The notes under the pieces were generated by a model that saw only the letters and a list, made by a program, of their open reading frames with translations, made no database searches and was not told the origin of the DNA. A stretch of 64,000 bases of DNA, taken from positions 62,001 to 126,000 of the forward strand of contig JAMCQL010000067.1 of the NCBI GenBank assembly GCA_023381615.1, read 5' to 3'. Within the stretch, counting starts at the first letter, position 1. Every line of letters begins with the position of its first letter. Shown one piece after another: positions 9,182 to 16,906 of the stretch. Made by a program: the position numbers and the translations under genes. The DNA comes from Bacteroidota bacterium. GTDB lineage: Bacteria > Bacteroidota > Ignavibacteria > Kryptoniales > JAKASW01.

Positions 9182-9934
9182 TTGGAGAAAGCCAATTTCC
9201 CGGCGCGATGGTTAAGGATCGACACCGGTGAAAAAGATGGACGTTTCAATATGGATTTCGACCTGCGGCTTGTCGAAAACTTCCGTGTAAATAAGATTCC
9301 AACACTCAGATTTTATCGGTGGAAACCATACTGCATTTCCCTCGGCAGAAATCAGAATGAGAACGATGTTGCCGTCGAACGAGCGGCGGCGGATGGAATA
9401 GATGTCGTGACGCGTCCGACCGGGGGGAAAGCGGTGCTTCATGCGGACGAGCTTACTTATTCGGTTGTAATGGATTCGCGCGGACTTTCTGTACTGGAAA
9501 GTTACAATCTCATCAGCGCCGCTCTCGCGGAAGGAATTCGAATGCTTGGCGCCGAGGCTGCGCTTGCCGAAAGTTCGGCGGACTTCAGAAAACTCTTCAA
9601 GGATCCGGCTTCCGTTCCTTGTTTCACAACTTCCGCAATTTATGAAGTGGAATACCGCGGCAGGAAGCTTATCGGGAGCGCGCAGAGACGATTCGGGGAC
9701 GTACTTCTTCAGCATGGCTCGATATTGTTGGGCGGCTTTCATAAGAAAATAGTTGACTACGTCAAAGGCGACAGTTCTGCAATAGATGAGATGAAGAAGA
9801 ATCTTGACGAGCACACGATAACTCTCAATGAAATTCTTTCGCGTAATGTCGAAGCCCCGGAAGTCGCGCGTGCCATTACGAAAGGTTTCGAGGCGGCGTT
9901 AGGCGCCGCCTTTTCGAGTGTAAACGAGGCCTAG
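9182..9934 (+). CDS. Lipoate-protein ligase A / octanoyltransferase family protein
   Basis: About 250 aa from TTG 9182 (MEKANFPARWLRIDTG). The frame continues upstream to GTG 9062, but that part is palindromic repeat. Family motifs are DGRFNMDFD, RPTGGKAVLH (substrate-binding) and GSAQRRFGDVLLQHGSIL, as in LipM/LplA-type enzymes. The protein transfers octanoate or lipoate to carrier domains of 2-oxoacid dehydrogenases or GcvH. Whether it uses free lipoate or octanoyl-ACP/GcvH cannot be told from sequence. Confidence 0.8.
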   Translation: MEKANFPARWLRIDTGEKDGRFNMDFDLRLVENFRVNKIPTLRFYRWKPYCISLGRNQNENDVAVERAAADGIDVVTRPTGGKAVLHADELTYSVVMDSRGLSVLESYNLISAALAEGIRMLGAEAALAESSADFRKLFKDPASVPCFTTSAIYEVEYRGRKLIGSAQRRFGDVLLQHGSILLGGFHKKIVDYVKGDSSAIDEMKKNLDEHTITLNEILSRNVEAPEVARAITKGFEAALGAAFSSVNEA

Positions 9935-10034
9935 CCTGTTGAAACAACGGCGCAAAGCGTTTTGTCCAAATGATCCCGTGGATGGTTTTTTCTAATCACA
10001 AGTTTTGTAACTTTCAATAAACGAGAGGCGCAAG

Positions 10035-10850
10035 ATGAAAGAGACCGAAAAGGCGAAGCGCGTTACGACGCGAACGATCCTCGAGATGAAGGCGAAAAAC
10101 GAAAAGATCGCGGCTCTCACTGCTTACGATGCGATCACGGCAAAGGTACTTGACGAATCCGGAATCGACATAATACTTGTCGGCGATTCGCTCTCGAACG
10201 TGTTCCAGGGAAACGAGACGACGATTCCTGTTACGCTTGACGAGATGGTCTATCATGCGAAGATCGTTGTGCGTGCGGTAAAACGCGCGTTAGTCGTGGT
10301 CGATATGCCTTTCATGAGTTATCAAGTCGACGCGGAAGAAGCGCTCAGAAACGCAGGACGGATTTTGAAAGAGACCGCTGCAAGCGCAGTGAAAGTCGAA
10401 GGCGGTCAGGCTATCGCCGAATCGGTCAGACGAATGACAGAAGTCGGAATACCGGTGATGGGACATCTCGGGCTCACTCCGCAGTCGATAAATAAATTTG
10501 GCGGTTACAAGCCGCGCGGAGAAGAGAAGACGGAAGCTTCAAGAATCTTGGCAGATGCAAAACTGCTTGAGTCGGCTGGAGCGTTTTCAATCGTGCTTGA
10601 GAAAATTCCTGCTCAGCTCGCGGCGAAGGTCACGAAGAGTGTTAAAGTCCCGACGATCGGCATTGGAGCAGGAGAGAGCTGCGACGGGCAGATACTTGTT
10701 TATGCAGACATGTTAGGACTGACGCAGGATTTCAAACCGCGATTCGTACGTCACTACGCGAACATGGCTGAAGAAATGCACAATGCCTTCGTCAGATACA
10801 TCGATGAAGTGAAGAAGGGGAAGTTTCCGTCGAAGGAAGAGAGTTATTAA
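10035..10850 (+). CDS. panB: 3-methyl-2-oxobutanoate hydroxymethyltransferase PanB
   Basis: 271 aa (beta/alpha)8 enzyme forming ketopantoate for coenzyme A synthesis. Motifs [39 protein letters not shown] and GHLGLTPQS are intact, and the C-terminus [12 protein letters not shown]...FPSKEESY is complete. Its last ~144 bp are partly duplicated at 23035 and 30620, at the ends of the two cassette segments. This makes the panB 3' end a probable recombination target. The integron integrase follows 90 bp downstream on the same strand. Confidence 0.95.
   Translation: MKETEKAKRVTTRTILEMKAKNEKIAALTAYDAITAKVLDESGIDIILVGDSLSNVFQGNETTIPVTLDEMVYHAKIVVRAVKRALVVVDMPFMSYQVDAEEALRNAGRILKETAASAVKVEGGQAIAESVRRMTEVGIPVMGHLGLTPQSINKFGGYKPRGEEKTEASRILADAKLLESAGAFSIVLEKIPAQLAAKVTKSVKVPTIGIGAGESCDGQILVYADMLGLTQDFKPRFVRHYANMAEEMHNAFVRYIDEVKKGKFPSKEESY
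10707..10750 (+). repeat. 44-bp direct repeat in panB 3' end, copy 1
   Basis: GACATGTTAGGACTGACGCA and the next 24 bp recur at 23035-23078 (one mismatch seen) and, split by a MITE, at 30620-30625 plus 30848-30881. Both other copies start at the same base (GACATG), one nucleotide after an attC R' box. The repeat contains GTTAGGA, a near match to the integron core site GTTRRRY. It behaves like an island attachment core. Confidence 0.75.
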
Positions 10851-10939
10851 TCCTTGAGTTTCTTATACACACTGTTTAAATTTCGGGGTCGTAGATACGG
10901 TGATCGAGACGGGAGAAAAGATTTATAGCAGGATAATTC

Positions 10940-11737
10940 ATGATTGACTTGTCGATACCGGATTCGAAAGGGGGCGTTCGGACGAAACCGAAGCTCTTAG
11001 ATCAAGTGCGCCAAGCTCTCCAAGCACGCCATTACAGCAGCAGAACAGGGGAAACCTATTTAATCAAATGGCTCATGGCCTCACTGATGTATGGCGCGGG
11101 TTTGCGCTTGATGGAGTGCTTGCGCCTGCGGGTTCAGGACATCGATTTTTCCCGCAACGAGATTACCGTTCGCGACGGCAAAGGCTCGAAAGACCGGATA
11201 ACGATGCTCCCTGAATCGCTTAGGAAACCGCTTCAAGACCACCTGAAGAAGGTTAGGGCGATTCACGAAAAAGACCTTGCCGAAGGCTGGGGGCGCGTCT
11301 TGCTTCCCGACGCTTTGGATCGCAAGTATCCTAATGCGCCCGTAGAATGGCGATGGCAATGGGTTTTCCCGCAGGAGAACAGGTGGAAGAACACGAAAAC
11401 CACCGAAGAAGGCCGGCATCACATGGATGAATCCATTATGCAACGAACTGTCAAAGAGGCTGTAACAGCATCCGGAATTACTAAAAGAGCAAGTTGTCAC
11501 ACCTTTCGCCATTCTTTCGCCACCCATCTTTTGGAATCAGGTTATGACATTAGGACTATTCAAGAATTGCTGGGACACAAGGATGTTAAAACTACTATGA
11601 TTTACACGCATGTGCTAAATTACGGTCCAAAAGGAGTGCGAAGTCCAATTGATGAACTACCAGCGGAGTCTTATACTGATCAGTCTAAGACGCCTGTCCT
11701 TCAAACCGATTATGCGCAACATAAAGGAGATAAATGA
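10940..11737 (+). CDS. intI: Integron integrase (IntI family tyrosine recombinase), internally deleted
   Basis: 265 aa against about 320-340 for IntI proteins. The N-terminus ([20 protein letters not shown]) matches the start of the core-binding domain, but at about residue 48 (ETYLIKW) it jumps to [19 protein letters not shown], omitting roughly 90 residues of that domain. The catalytic half is intact: Arg in [20 protein letters not shown] and the nucleophile Tyr in TTMIYTHVL. The IntI-specific insertion ([13 protein letters not shown]...WVFPQ) identifies it as an integron integrase and not a XerC/D protein. The deletion is in frame. It lies on the same strand as the cassettes, the reversed orientation known from some environmental integrons. 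Probably inactive now. Confidence 0.9.
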   Translation: MIDLSIPDSKGGVRTKPKLLDQVRQALQARHYSSRTGETYLIKWLMASLMYGAGLRLMECLRLRVQDIDFSRNEITVRDGKGSKDRITMLPESLRKPLQDHLKKVRAIHEKDLAEGWGRVLLPDALDRKYPNAPVEWRWQWVFPQENRWKNTKTTEEGRHHMDESIMQRTVKEAVTASGITKRASCHTFRHSFATHLLESGYDIRTIQELLGHKDVKTTMIYTHVLNYGPKGVRSPIDELPAESYTDQSKTPVLQTDYAQHKGDK

Positions 11738-11766
11738 GATGAACGATTTTTGGTATCCAAAATACC

Positions 11767-11833
11767 GGCGTAATAGACTGACAGCCCAAGATGCCGGGGG
11801 CGCTTATGCGGATCAGTCTAATTATTGTTAGGC
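11767..11833 (+). other. Candidate attI or degenerate attC at the head of the cassette array
   Basis: A core site GTTAGGC lies at 11827-11833, between intI and the first cassette gene. An inverted repeat TAGACTGA/TCAGTCTA flanks a short spacer upstream of it. The left R''-like box is degenerate, so the site could be attI or the attC of an eroded cassette. No second intact attI candidate is visible. Confidence 0.4.
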
Positions 11834-11865
11834 TGTATCTATAACAAATTTTCATTAAATTAATT

Positions 11866-11894
11866 TTGACTTCATCTATTGCTACTATTATTTA
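11866..11894 (+). promoter_or_regulatory. Possible promoter of first cassette
   Basis: TTGACT (11866-11871), a 17-bp spacer and TATTTA (11889-11894) lie 33 bp upstream of the 43-aa gene in AT-rich DNA. It resembles a sigma70-type promoter and could serve as the cassette promoter. Bacteroidota promoters often differ from this consensus, so the call is weak. Confidence 0.35.
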
Positions 11895-11926
11895 ATAATT
11901 TTCTTTCAACATTTTAGGAGGAAGTA

Positions 11927-12058
11927 ATGGCAAAATCACCAACACCAAAACAAACACCAAAACCAAAGCCTAAACCCAAACCAAAATCTACTTGGCGTGG
12001 ACGTCCCATTGGTGGGAAAGGCTCTAAGACGGGAGGAGGACGTGGAACTGGTAGATAG
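11927..12058 (+). CDS. Lys/Pro/Gly-rich 43-aa peptide in the RiPP-like cassette
   Basis: A strong AGGAGG ribosome-binding site lies 6 bp before the ATG. The peptide has a KP-repeat N-half (PKPKPKPKPK) and an STWRGRPIGG... C-half rich in Gly, Arg and Lys; it contains no Asp or Glu. I do not recognise the family. It is first in a three-gene cassette ending with an ATP-grasp enzyme. Lack of acidic residues argues against it being the ester/amide-crosslinked core of a graspetide. It could be a second precursor, a peptide that receives amino acids, or a leader/accessory peptide. Confidence 0.7.
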   Translation: MAKSPTPKQTPKPKPKPKPKSTWRGRPIGGKGSKTGGGRGTGR

Positions 12059-12103
12059 TTCAAATTAAATAATTAATTTTTCAATATAAATTGGAGTTTG
12101 ATT

Positions 12104-12319
12104 ATGAAAATCGTGTCAATGCTTGAAAGCAAAACTAAAAAAGACATTTATTTAGACCCAAGTGATAACATCCAAATACAAAAAACAAGTTCTGGTGTTT
12201 ATAACATAGTTGATTTAAAATCTGGGGAAACTATCAACCCTGCGAATTCAAATAAATTTATGCAATATATGCCAGAAATGAAGGAATCAAAATGCAAGGA
12301 TTATGGTTCTGACGATTAG
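12104..12319 (+). CDS. Candidate graspetide precursor peptide (71 aa)
   Basis: ATG 12104 with TTGGAG upstream (a TTG at 12098 is in frame but less likely). It starts MKIVSMLESKTKKDIYLDPS and ends MPEMKESKCKDYGSDD. The conserved-looking N-terminal part could be the leader; the last about 20 residues mix Ser/Lys with Asp/Glu, the side chains an ATP-grasp macrocyclase joins. It lies 18 bp upstream of the ATP-grasp gene. The precursor role is inferred from size, composition and position only. Confidence 0.6.
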   Translation: MKIVSMLESKTKKDIYLDPSDNIQIQKTSSGVYNIVDLKSGETINPANSNKFMQYMPEMKESKCKDYGSDD

Positions 12320-12337
12320 TCAAATTTATTTGATATA

Positions 12338-13249
12338 GTGGTAATAATTATAACAAAGGAATTTGACCCTCATTCGGATATAGTTGCCTCGAAATTGAAA
12401 TCAAAGGTATTCAGACTGGATATTGAAGACCTTATTTCTGGTAAATCAACTATAGAAATTATTGAGGGTAAAACTATTTTTATTAATAAATTTGTGTCAA
12501 TTTCTCTAGATGAAATTGACACAGTTTATTGGAGAAAACCATTGATAAATGTTGAACAAGTATATCCTGAAAATAATAAGGTAACAACTTCCTGGAGATT
12601 CTTATTAGATAATTTGGCTGGCATTTTATCTAATAAAAGATGGATTAATCATCCTAATCACTATTGGTTGGCATCAAAAAAATTATTTCAGTTATTACTA
12701 GCCAAAGAACTTGGTCTTAATGTTCCTAAATATTCATTCTCAACTATTCCCCAAAATGCTTTTCTTAATCTTGGTGTTGATAAGGCTTTATTTAAATCTA
12801 TAACGACTCAATTATCAGTCCAAGGTGTTGCATTGGAAAAATCATTTGGCAATGTTTTACTTGAAAAAGATGATGTTGATGGAGAAGATATATTACCATC
12901 ACTTTTTCAAGAATTTTTGAAACGAAAAGCAGAATGGCGAATTTCCATTGTAGATAAAAAAGTTTTCCCGGCAAAGTTATTAGTGGAAGGTGATTATATT
13001 GATATCAAAGAGAAGGAAAATTATTCAGTAATTTCTGAAAACACACCATCCGAAATCTCGAACAAATTATTAAAATTTATGGAAGTCACACATTTAAATT
13101 ATTGTGCTTTTGATTTAATCGAAGATTATGATAACAAATTTTTCTTTCTTGAAGCAAATCCAAATGGTCAATGGTTATGGATTGAACAAAAAACAAATTT
13201 GATGATAAGTAATGCTATTGCAAATTTAATTGATGGAGTAACAGCCTAA
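12338..13249 (+). CDS. ATP-grasp peptide maturase, MvdC/MvdD-like
   Basis: 303 aa, GTG start. The layout is that of RiPP ATP-grasp ligases: an N-terminal domain with WRKP (about residue 65), a central NHYWLASKKLFQLLLAKELGLNVPKY segment (clipped here as NHYWLASKKLFQL), then a catalytic region ending FFFLEANPNGQWLWIE, the metal-binding E-x-N-P-N-G-Q pattern of MvdD-type enzymes. These use ATP to form ester or amide crosslinks between side chains of a small precursor peptide. The stop codon overlaps the R'' box of attC1, so the gene is the end of an integron cassette. Specific chemistry is not predictable. Confidence 0.8.
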   Translation: MVIIITKEFDPHSDIVASKLKSKVFRLDIEDLISGKSTIEIIEGKTIFINKFVSISLDEIDTVYWRKPLINVEQVYPENNKVTTSWRFLLDNLAGILSNKRWINHPNHYWLASKKLFQLLLAKELGLNVPKYSFSTIPQNAFLNLGVDKALFKSITTQLSVQGVALEKSFGNVLLEKDDVDGEDILPSLFQEFLKRKAEWRISIVDKKVFPAKLLVEGDYIDIKEKENYSVISENTPSEISNKLLKFMEVTHLNYCAFDLIEDYDNKFFFLEANPNGQWLWIEQKTNLMISNAIANLIDGVTA

Positions 13250-13431
13250 CCAGCGGCTCAAGCTGACTGCTTCTTTTCTCACGGCTTTTGTGCCATTGTT
13301 AATTCTGTATATATCCAAAAGTTTCTTGTTCAAGGTAGTTACACTATGAAAGTTTTTTTAAATCATAAAATTTATTTAATAAGTTCGGTATTGTTGTTCT
13401 GGGCAGCAGCTTAGCCGCAACGGCGTTAGAG
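13244..13431 (+). other. attC site 1 (188 bp)
   Basis: R'' GCCTAAC at 13244-13250 and R' GTTAGAG at 13425-13431. The arms (CAGCGGCT / AGCCGCAACGGC) are complementary. It ends the ATP-grasp cassette. It belongs to the same long-attC family as sites 12 and 14. Confidence 0.8.
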
Positions 13432-13441
13432 CGCACAACCC

Positions 13442-13993
13442 ATGCCAGCCGAGAGCGCATTCGTCGAAGTTGCAAAAGAGGTCGCGGAGAAAATTCTTCC
13501 GCCGCCATTGTTTGTTCAGCGTGGCGCAGCTTTGCTCTACCAAGTCACGGTGGATAACCAGCTATCCCTTACCGTAAATGTAAAACGCCCCGCTCGTGGC
13601 AATTCAGCATTTCAAACCGATCTCTGCGTTTTCGAGAAAAAAAGCGAAGACATTTCTATCCCCCGCGTGGTCATGGAGTTTAAAACCCGCATTACCACTC
13701 ACGATGTCCTCACCTACAGCGCGAAGGCCACAAAACACAAGCAGGTTTACCCATATCTTCGCTATGGCATCGTGGCATCAAGCGAAACCGCAGTTCCTGG
13801 TCGCCTCTTTACGCACAATGAGTCGCTCGATTTCTGTGCTTCTGTGGCCGGCCTCGAAGGTAAGGAACTTAGTGATTTTTTCGCTTCGTTGTTGTCTGCC
13901 GAGGTTGAGTCCTCTCGTCGCCTTGAGGCCATTGCTTTCGGTTCCGTTCGTACCCGCCTGTTCCGCAGCGAGGTAATCCTCCATGCGCTCTAA
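13442..13993 (+). CDS. Cassette protein with PD-(D/E)XK-like signature
   Basis: 183 aa, unrecognised family. An Asp in FQTDLCVFEK followed about 20 residues later by VVMEFKTRI gives the D...ExK pattern of the PD-(D/E)XK nuclease fold, followed by HDVLTYSAKATKHKQVYPYLRYG, plausible for the helix and strand of that fold. It could be a nuclease or a degenerate binding protein. The single-gene cassette starts 11 bp after attC1 and its stop codon lies inside attC2. GC-richer than the preceding cassette, so of separate origin. Confidence 0.6.
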   Translation: MPAESAFVEVAKEVAEKILPPPLFVQRGAALLYQVTVDNQLSLTVNVKRPARGNSAFQTDLCVFEKKSEDISIPRVVMEFKTRITTHDVLTYSAKATKHKQVYPYLRYGIVASSETAVPGRLFTHNESLDFCASVAGLEGKELSDFFASLLSAEVESSRRLEAIAFGSVRTRLFRSEVILHAL

Positions 13994-14068
13994 CCCGGCG
14001 GTCGAGAGGGACTGGCTTACAGCGGGCTTCGCCCGCTTCCAGCCAGCCCCTCACCTAGCACGTTATGC
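13988..14068 (+). other. attC site 2 (81 bp)
   Basis: R'' CTCTAAC at 13988-13994 and R' GTTATGC at 14062-14068, with a GC-rich internal hairpin (GCGGGCTTCGCCCGC). It ends the PD-(D/E)XK-like cassette. Confidence 0.85.
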
Positions 14069-14083
14069 GCCAAAGGTGACGCA

Positions 14084-14569
14084 GTGAAAGATATTCAGAT
14101 ACGCCATGTAGAGCCGTCCGACTATCCGTCCATCATCTCCGTAGTTAACGACTGGTGGGGTGGCCGAAACATGGCTGATATGCTGCCAAAGCTTTTCTTC
14201 GTTCACTTTCGGCAAACCAGTTTCGTGGCTGAGCGCGATGGAAACATCGTAGGCTTTCTCGTCGGCTTCGTTTCACAGAGTTTCAATAACGAAGCTTATA
14301 TTCACTTTGCAGGCGTGCATCCTGAGTTCAGAAAGCAAGGGCTAGGTGGCGCGCTCTATCAGCGGTTCTTCGATGAAGCAAAGAAGCTTGGCCGCAATGT
14401 AGTCCGTTGCGTTACATCGCCAAGTAACAAAGGGTCGGTTTCGTTTCACCTCCGCCTGGGTTTCTCTATGGAGCCGAGCCAGAAAGACATTGCGGGTATT
14501 CCTGTGGCAGAAAACTACGACGGGAGAGGTGGAGACCGTGTGCTGTTCTATAAAACGTTGGGCGCATAA
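14084..14569 (+). CDS. GNAT family N-acetyltransferase
   Basis: 161 aa. Acetyl-CoA binding motif A is HPEFRKQGLGGALYQRFFDE, followed by VTSPSNKGSVSFHLRLGF typical of the C-terminal half of the GNAT fold. The substrate is unknown; amino groups of antibiotics, amino acids or protein N-termini are all possible. The start GTG 14084 follows GGTGACG. Single-gene cassette between attC2 and attC3. Confidence 0.85.
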   Translation: MKDIQIRHVEPSDYPSIISVVNDWWGGRNMADMLPKLFFVHFRQTSFVAERDGNIVGFLVGFVSQSFNNEAYIHFAGVHPEFRKQGLGGALYQRFFDEAKKLGRNVVRCVTSPSNKGSVSFHLRLGFSMEPSQKDIAGIPVAENYDGRGGDRVLFYKTLGA

Positions 14570-14644
14570 CAACGCGTTCAACCCGGACGTGCAAAAGCGC
14601 CGCTTCGCTCTGCTTTTGCACGCCGGTTAACGCGAACGTTAGGC
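14564..14644 (+). other. attC site 3 (81 bp)
   Basis: R'' GCATAAC at 14564-14570, R' GTTAGGC at 14638-14644. The arms AACGCGTTCAACCCGGACGTGC / GCACGCCGGTTAACGCGAACGTT (each clipped here) fold on one another around GCGCCGCTTCGCTCTGC. A classical short attC. Confidence 0.9.
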
Positions 14645-14684
14645 ATGTAGAAATCCATCGAATAATCAAGAGGAGAGCTGATCT

Positions 14685-15302
14685 ATGTTAATCAAACATC
14701 GTAACTTTGAACCGGAAGTGGAGTCATCTGTATTCGCAGCACCTACTGCGGTTCTTGTAGGAAGGGTCAGTGTTGGTCCAAGATCACGGATAATGTATGG
14801 CGCTATTTTGGATTCGGAAGGTTCAAGAATTGAAATTGGTGAATGCACGATAATCTGCGAAAACGCTGTGGTTAGAGGAACCGCATTGGCAGGCCTGGAT
14901 CATCCTGTGTTGATTGGCGACCATGTTTTCATCGGACCTCATGCGACCCTCTTAGGTTGTGCGGTAGAGCCTTGTTGTTACATAGCGACCGGGGTAACAG
15001 TTTTGCATGGAGCCAAAATTCATTCCGGTGCTGTTGTGGCGGTTGGAGCCTTTGTTCATGCGAGAACTGTGCTTCCAAGCGAATTCTTTGTTCCTCCAAA
15101 TACCATTGCAATCGGAGATCCTGTCAGACTTTACACTCCAGATCAAAGAGATGCCCTAGCTGATGCCATAAAGGCCAATAGATTTGCCGAGACTGCCTTT
15201 GGTATTGATACCGGGTGGGAAAACCGCATCGTTCGATACAAGCAGACTGCCGAGGTCAGATCAAAGGAGTTTGAGAGCCATTTCGATGATGAAATTTTGT
15301 AA
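14685..15302 (+). CDS. Gamma-carbonic-anhydrase-like hexapeptide repeat protein
   Basis: 205 aa with an ATG start after AGAGGAG. Left-handed beta-helix hexapeptide repeats (residues about 15-135) contain ENAVVRGTA, LDHPVLIGDHVFIGPHATLLG with three His positions matching the Zn ligands of gamma-type carbonic anhydrases, and a C-terminal helix. Possible roles are CO2 hydration or acyl transfer by a hexapeptide enzyme. Single-gene cassette. Confidence 0.75.
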   Translation: MLIKHRNFEPEVESSVFAAPTAVLVGRVSVGPRSRIMYGAILDSEGSRIEIGECTIICENAVVRGTALAGLDHPVLIGDHVFIGPHATLLGCAVEPCCYIATGVTVLHGAKIHSGAVVAVGAFVHARTVLPSEFFVPPNTIAIGDPVRLYTPDQRDALADAIKANRFAETAFGIDTGWENRIVRYKQTAEVRSKEFESHFDDEIL

Positions 15303-15333
15303 GAGGAAAAAATTCACCGACTGTGGGCAAAGG

Positions 15334-15391
15334 CCTAACCCGTCAATCCAGCGGACGCGGTAAACCGCGCCGCTGATCTCAATCGTTGGGC
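15334..15391 (+). other. attC site 4 (58 bp)
   Basis: R'' GCCTAAC at 15334-15340, R' GTTGGGC at 15385-15391, with a CAGCGGACGCGGTAAACCGC-type stem between. A short, well-formed attC. Confidence 0.9.
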
Positions 15392-15406
15392 GGCATAGGA
15401 GTTTCC

Positions 15407-16183
15407 GTGCAAAACAAACACGAATCTGTTTCTACCTTTTTTGCACTCGTTTTTATCCTCTCAATTCCATTTTGGATTTTGGGCACAGTTCACCCAATCC
15501 AACTGCTCCCCGGCCTTCCTATTAGCGCACTTGGGGCATTTACACCAGCAATAGCAGCTCTTATTCTCTTTTACAGAAGCGATCGGTTCTCAGGTGTTCT
15601 TTGGCTTCTACGGCGATCATTTGATTTCAAACGTGTAAAAAACAAGAATTGGTATCTTGCGTTCACACTTATTAATCCCGCCATTGCTGTTTTAGCTTAC
15701 GGAATCATGCGCGCAAGTGGTGAATCATTGCCGAACCCCTTGCCGTTGACCTTTGCCATTTTTCCACTCTTTATTGTTTTCTTTATTGCTGCGCTTGGAG
15801 AGGAACTTGGTTGGTCGGGCTATGCCACAGAACCCCTACAGCAGCATTGGGGAATTGTCCCCGCTGGTATCTTGCTGGGGGTCGTATGGGCAGTTTTCCA
15901 TTTCATACCGCTCTTACAGGCTCATCGCTCGATTGGGTGGATTGCTTGGTGGTCTCTTGGCACAATATCATTAAGAATAATAATGACTTGGCTGTATGTT
16001 CATTCTGGTAAAAGCGTATTTGCCGCCACCCTCTTCCATGCAATGATCAACTTGTGTTGGCAACTCTTTCCAATCAACGGCTCATACTATGATCCTCGTA
16101 TTTTTGGCTTAATTGCGTTTTGCTTTGCCGCCATTTTTATTATCGTGCGACTTCCAATGAAAGGTAAAACGTATGCCGCCTAA
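15407..16183 (+). CDS. CPBP family intramembrane metalloprotease (CAAX-type)
   Basis: 258 aa from GTG 15407 with AGGAG 5 bp upstream; a TTG 21 bp earlier is inside attC4 and is rejected. Seven to eight hydrophobic helices. CPBP/ABI motifs: GEELGWSGY (EExxxR-like motif 1), WAVFHF (motif 2) and LFHAMINL (motif 3). Such proteases act in bacteriocin immunity or maturation, or on membrane proteins. The stop lies in attC5. Confidence 0.85.
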   Translation: MQNKHESVSTFFALVFILSIPFWILGTVHPIQLLPGLPISALGAFTPAIAALILFYRSDRFSGVLWLLRRSFDFKRVKNKNWYLAFTLINPAIAVLAYGIMRASGESLPNPLPLTFAIFPLFIVFFIAALGEELGWSGYATEPLQQHWGIVPAGILLGVVWAVFHFIPLLQAHRSIGWIAWWSLGTISLRIIMTWLYVHSGKSVFAATLFHAMINLCWQLFPINGSYYDPRIFGLIAFCFAAIFIIVRLPMKGKTYAA

Positions 16184-16307
16184 CACAGCGTGCAGCCGAC
16201 AAGTGGGAGTCTGCGCGTTTTCTGGCAGTTTTCAACGCCTCAGCAGAATCCTGCTCCCAAGCCTGGTCCGCGTCCCGCCCACTTGCGGCTAACGCAGGCC
16301 GTTGGCT
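16178..16307 (+). other. attC site 5 (130 bp)
   Basis: R'' GCCTAAC at 16178-16184, R' GTTGGCT at 16301-16307. Long arms (CAGCGTGCAGCCGACAAGTG / CACTTGCGGCTAACGCAGGC) and an internal AGCAGAATCCTGCT loop. Clearly related to site 6. Confidence 0.85.
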
Positions 16308-16367
16308 GGCTGCTTGTAAAATAATTGAAACGTGAAAAGCGCATGAAAGAATCTTCGGGAGAAAAGA

Positions 16368-16838
16368 ATGAGAGATAAGCGTTTCGTTGCGGCTCATCGT
16401 GGTGGGCAATTAAGTAAGGAACATCATCACTTATTAATTGCTTGGGCTTATGCTTGTGTTACTCATGTATTACCACTTCTTGAAAAATCAGAAATAGATG
16501 ATAGGTTAAGTAATGCCCTGAAATCAGCCAAAGCATGGGAACAAGATAAAATTTCTGTTGGTGAAGCAAGAAATTCATCATTAGAAGCAATTGCTGTTGC
16601 TAATGAGAATTCCAATCCTGTTTCAATTGCCGTCGCAAGGTCAATTGGTCATGCAGTGGCAACAGCACATATGGCAGACCACTCACTACGAGCCGCCGAG
16701 TATGCTTTGAAGGCAGTAAAATTATCTGGGAAATCAGTAGAGACAGAGCGAAAATGGCAAGACAAACAATTACCGCCAGATATAAAAGATTTAGTTTTAT
16801 CGGCACGTCATGAAAAACCTGATAAAAAGAATAATTAA
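16368..16838 (+). CDS. Imm5-like putative immunity protein
   Basis: 156 aa. The opening RDKRFVAAHRGGQLSKEHHH, the AVANENSNPVSIAVARSIGHAVATAHMADHS block (clipped) and the alanine-rich helices match what is annotated as putative (Imm-5-like) immunity proteins, which protect against toxins of contact-dependent or polymorphic systems. No cognate toxin gene is nearby, so it looks like an orphan immunity gene acquired as a cassette. GGGAG upstream supports ATG 16368. Confidence 0.65.
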   Translation: MRDKRFVAAHRGGQLSKEHHHLLIAWAYACVTHVLPLLEKSEIDDRLSNALKSAKAWEQDKISVGEARNSSLEAIAVANENSNPVSIAVARSIGHAVATAHMADHSLRAAEYALKAVKLSGKSVETERKWQDKQLPPDIKDLVLSARHEKPDKKNN

Positions 16839-16906
16839 GTGATAAAGTCGAGTTTGAAAGACAAAATTGTTTTTTATAGGCGTATGTGCTTCTACCCAAA
16901 AACGCC

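Noticed and set aside
11740-11831. Short ORFs between intI and the first cassette gene
   Set aside because: They run through the att-like palindrome and lack start signals or recognisable sequence.
11927-12058. 43-aa peptide as the graspetide core peptide
   Set aside because: It has no Asp or Glu, which ATP-grasp crosslinking needs; the 71-aa peptide is the better candidate.
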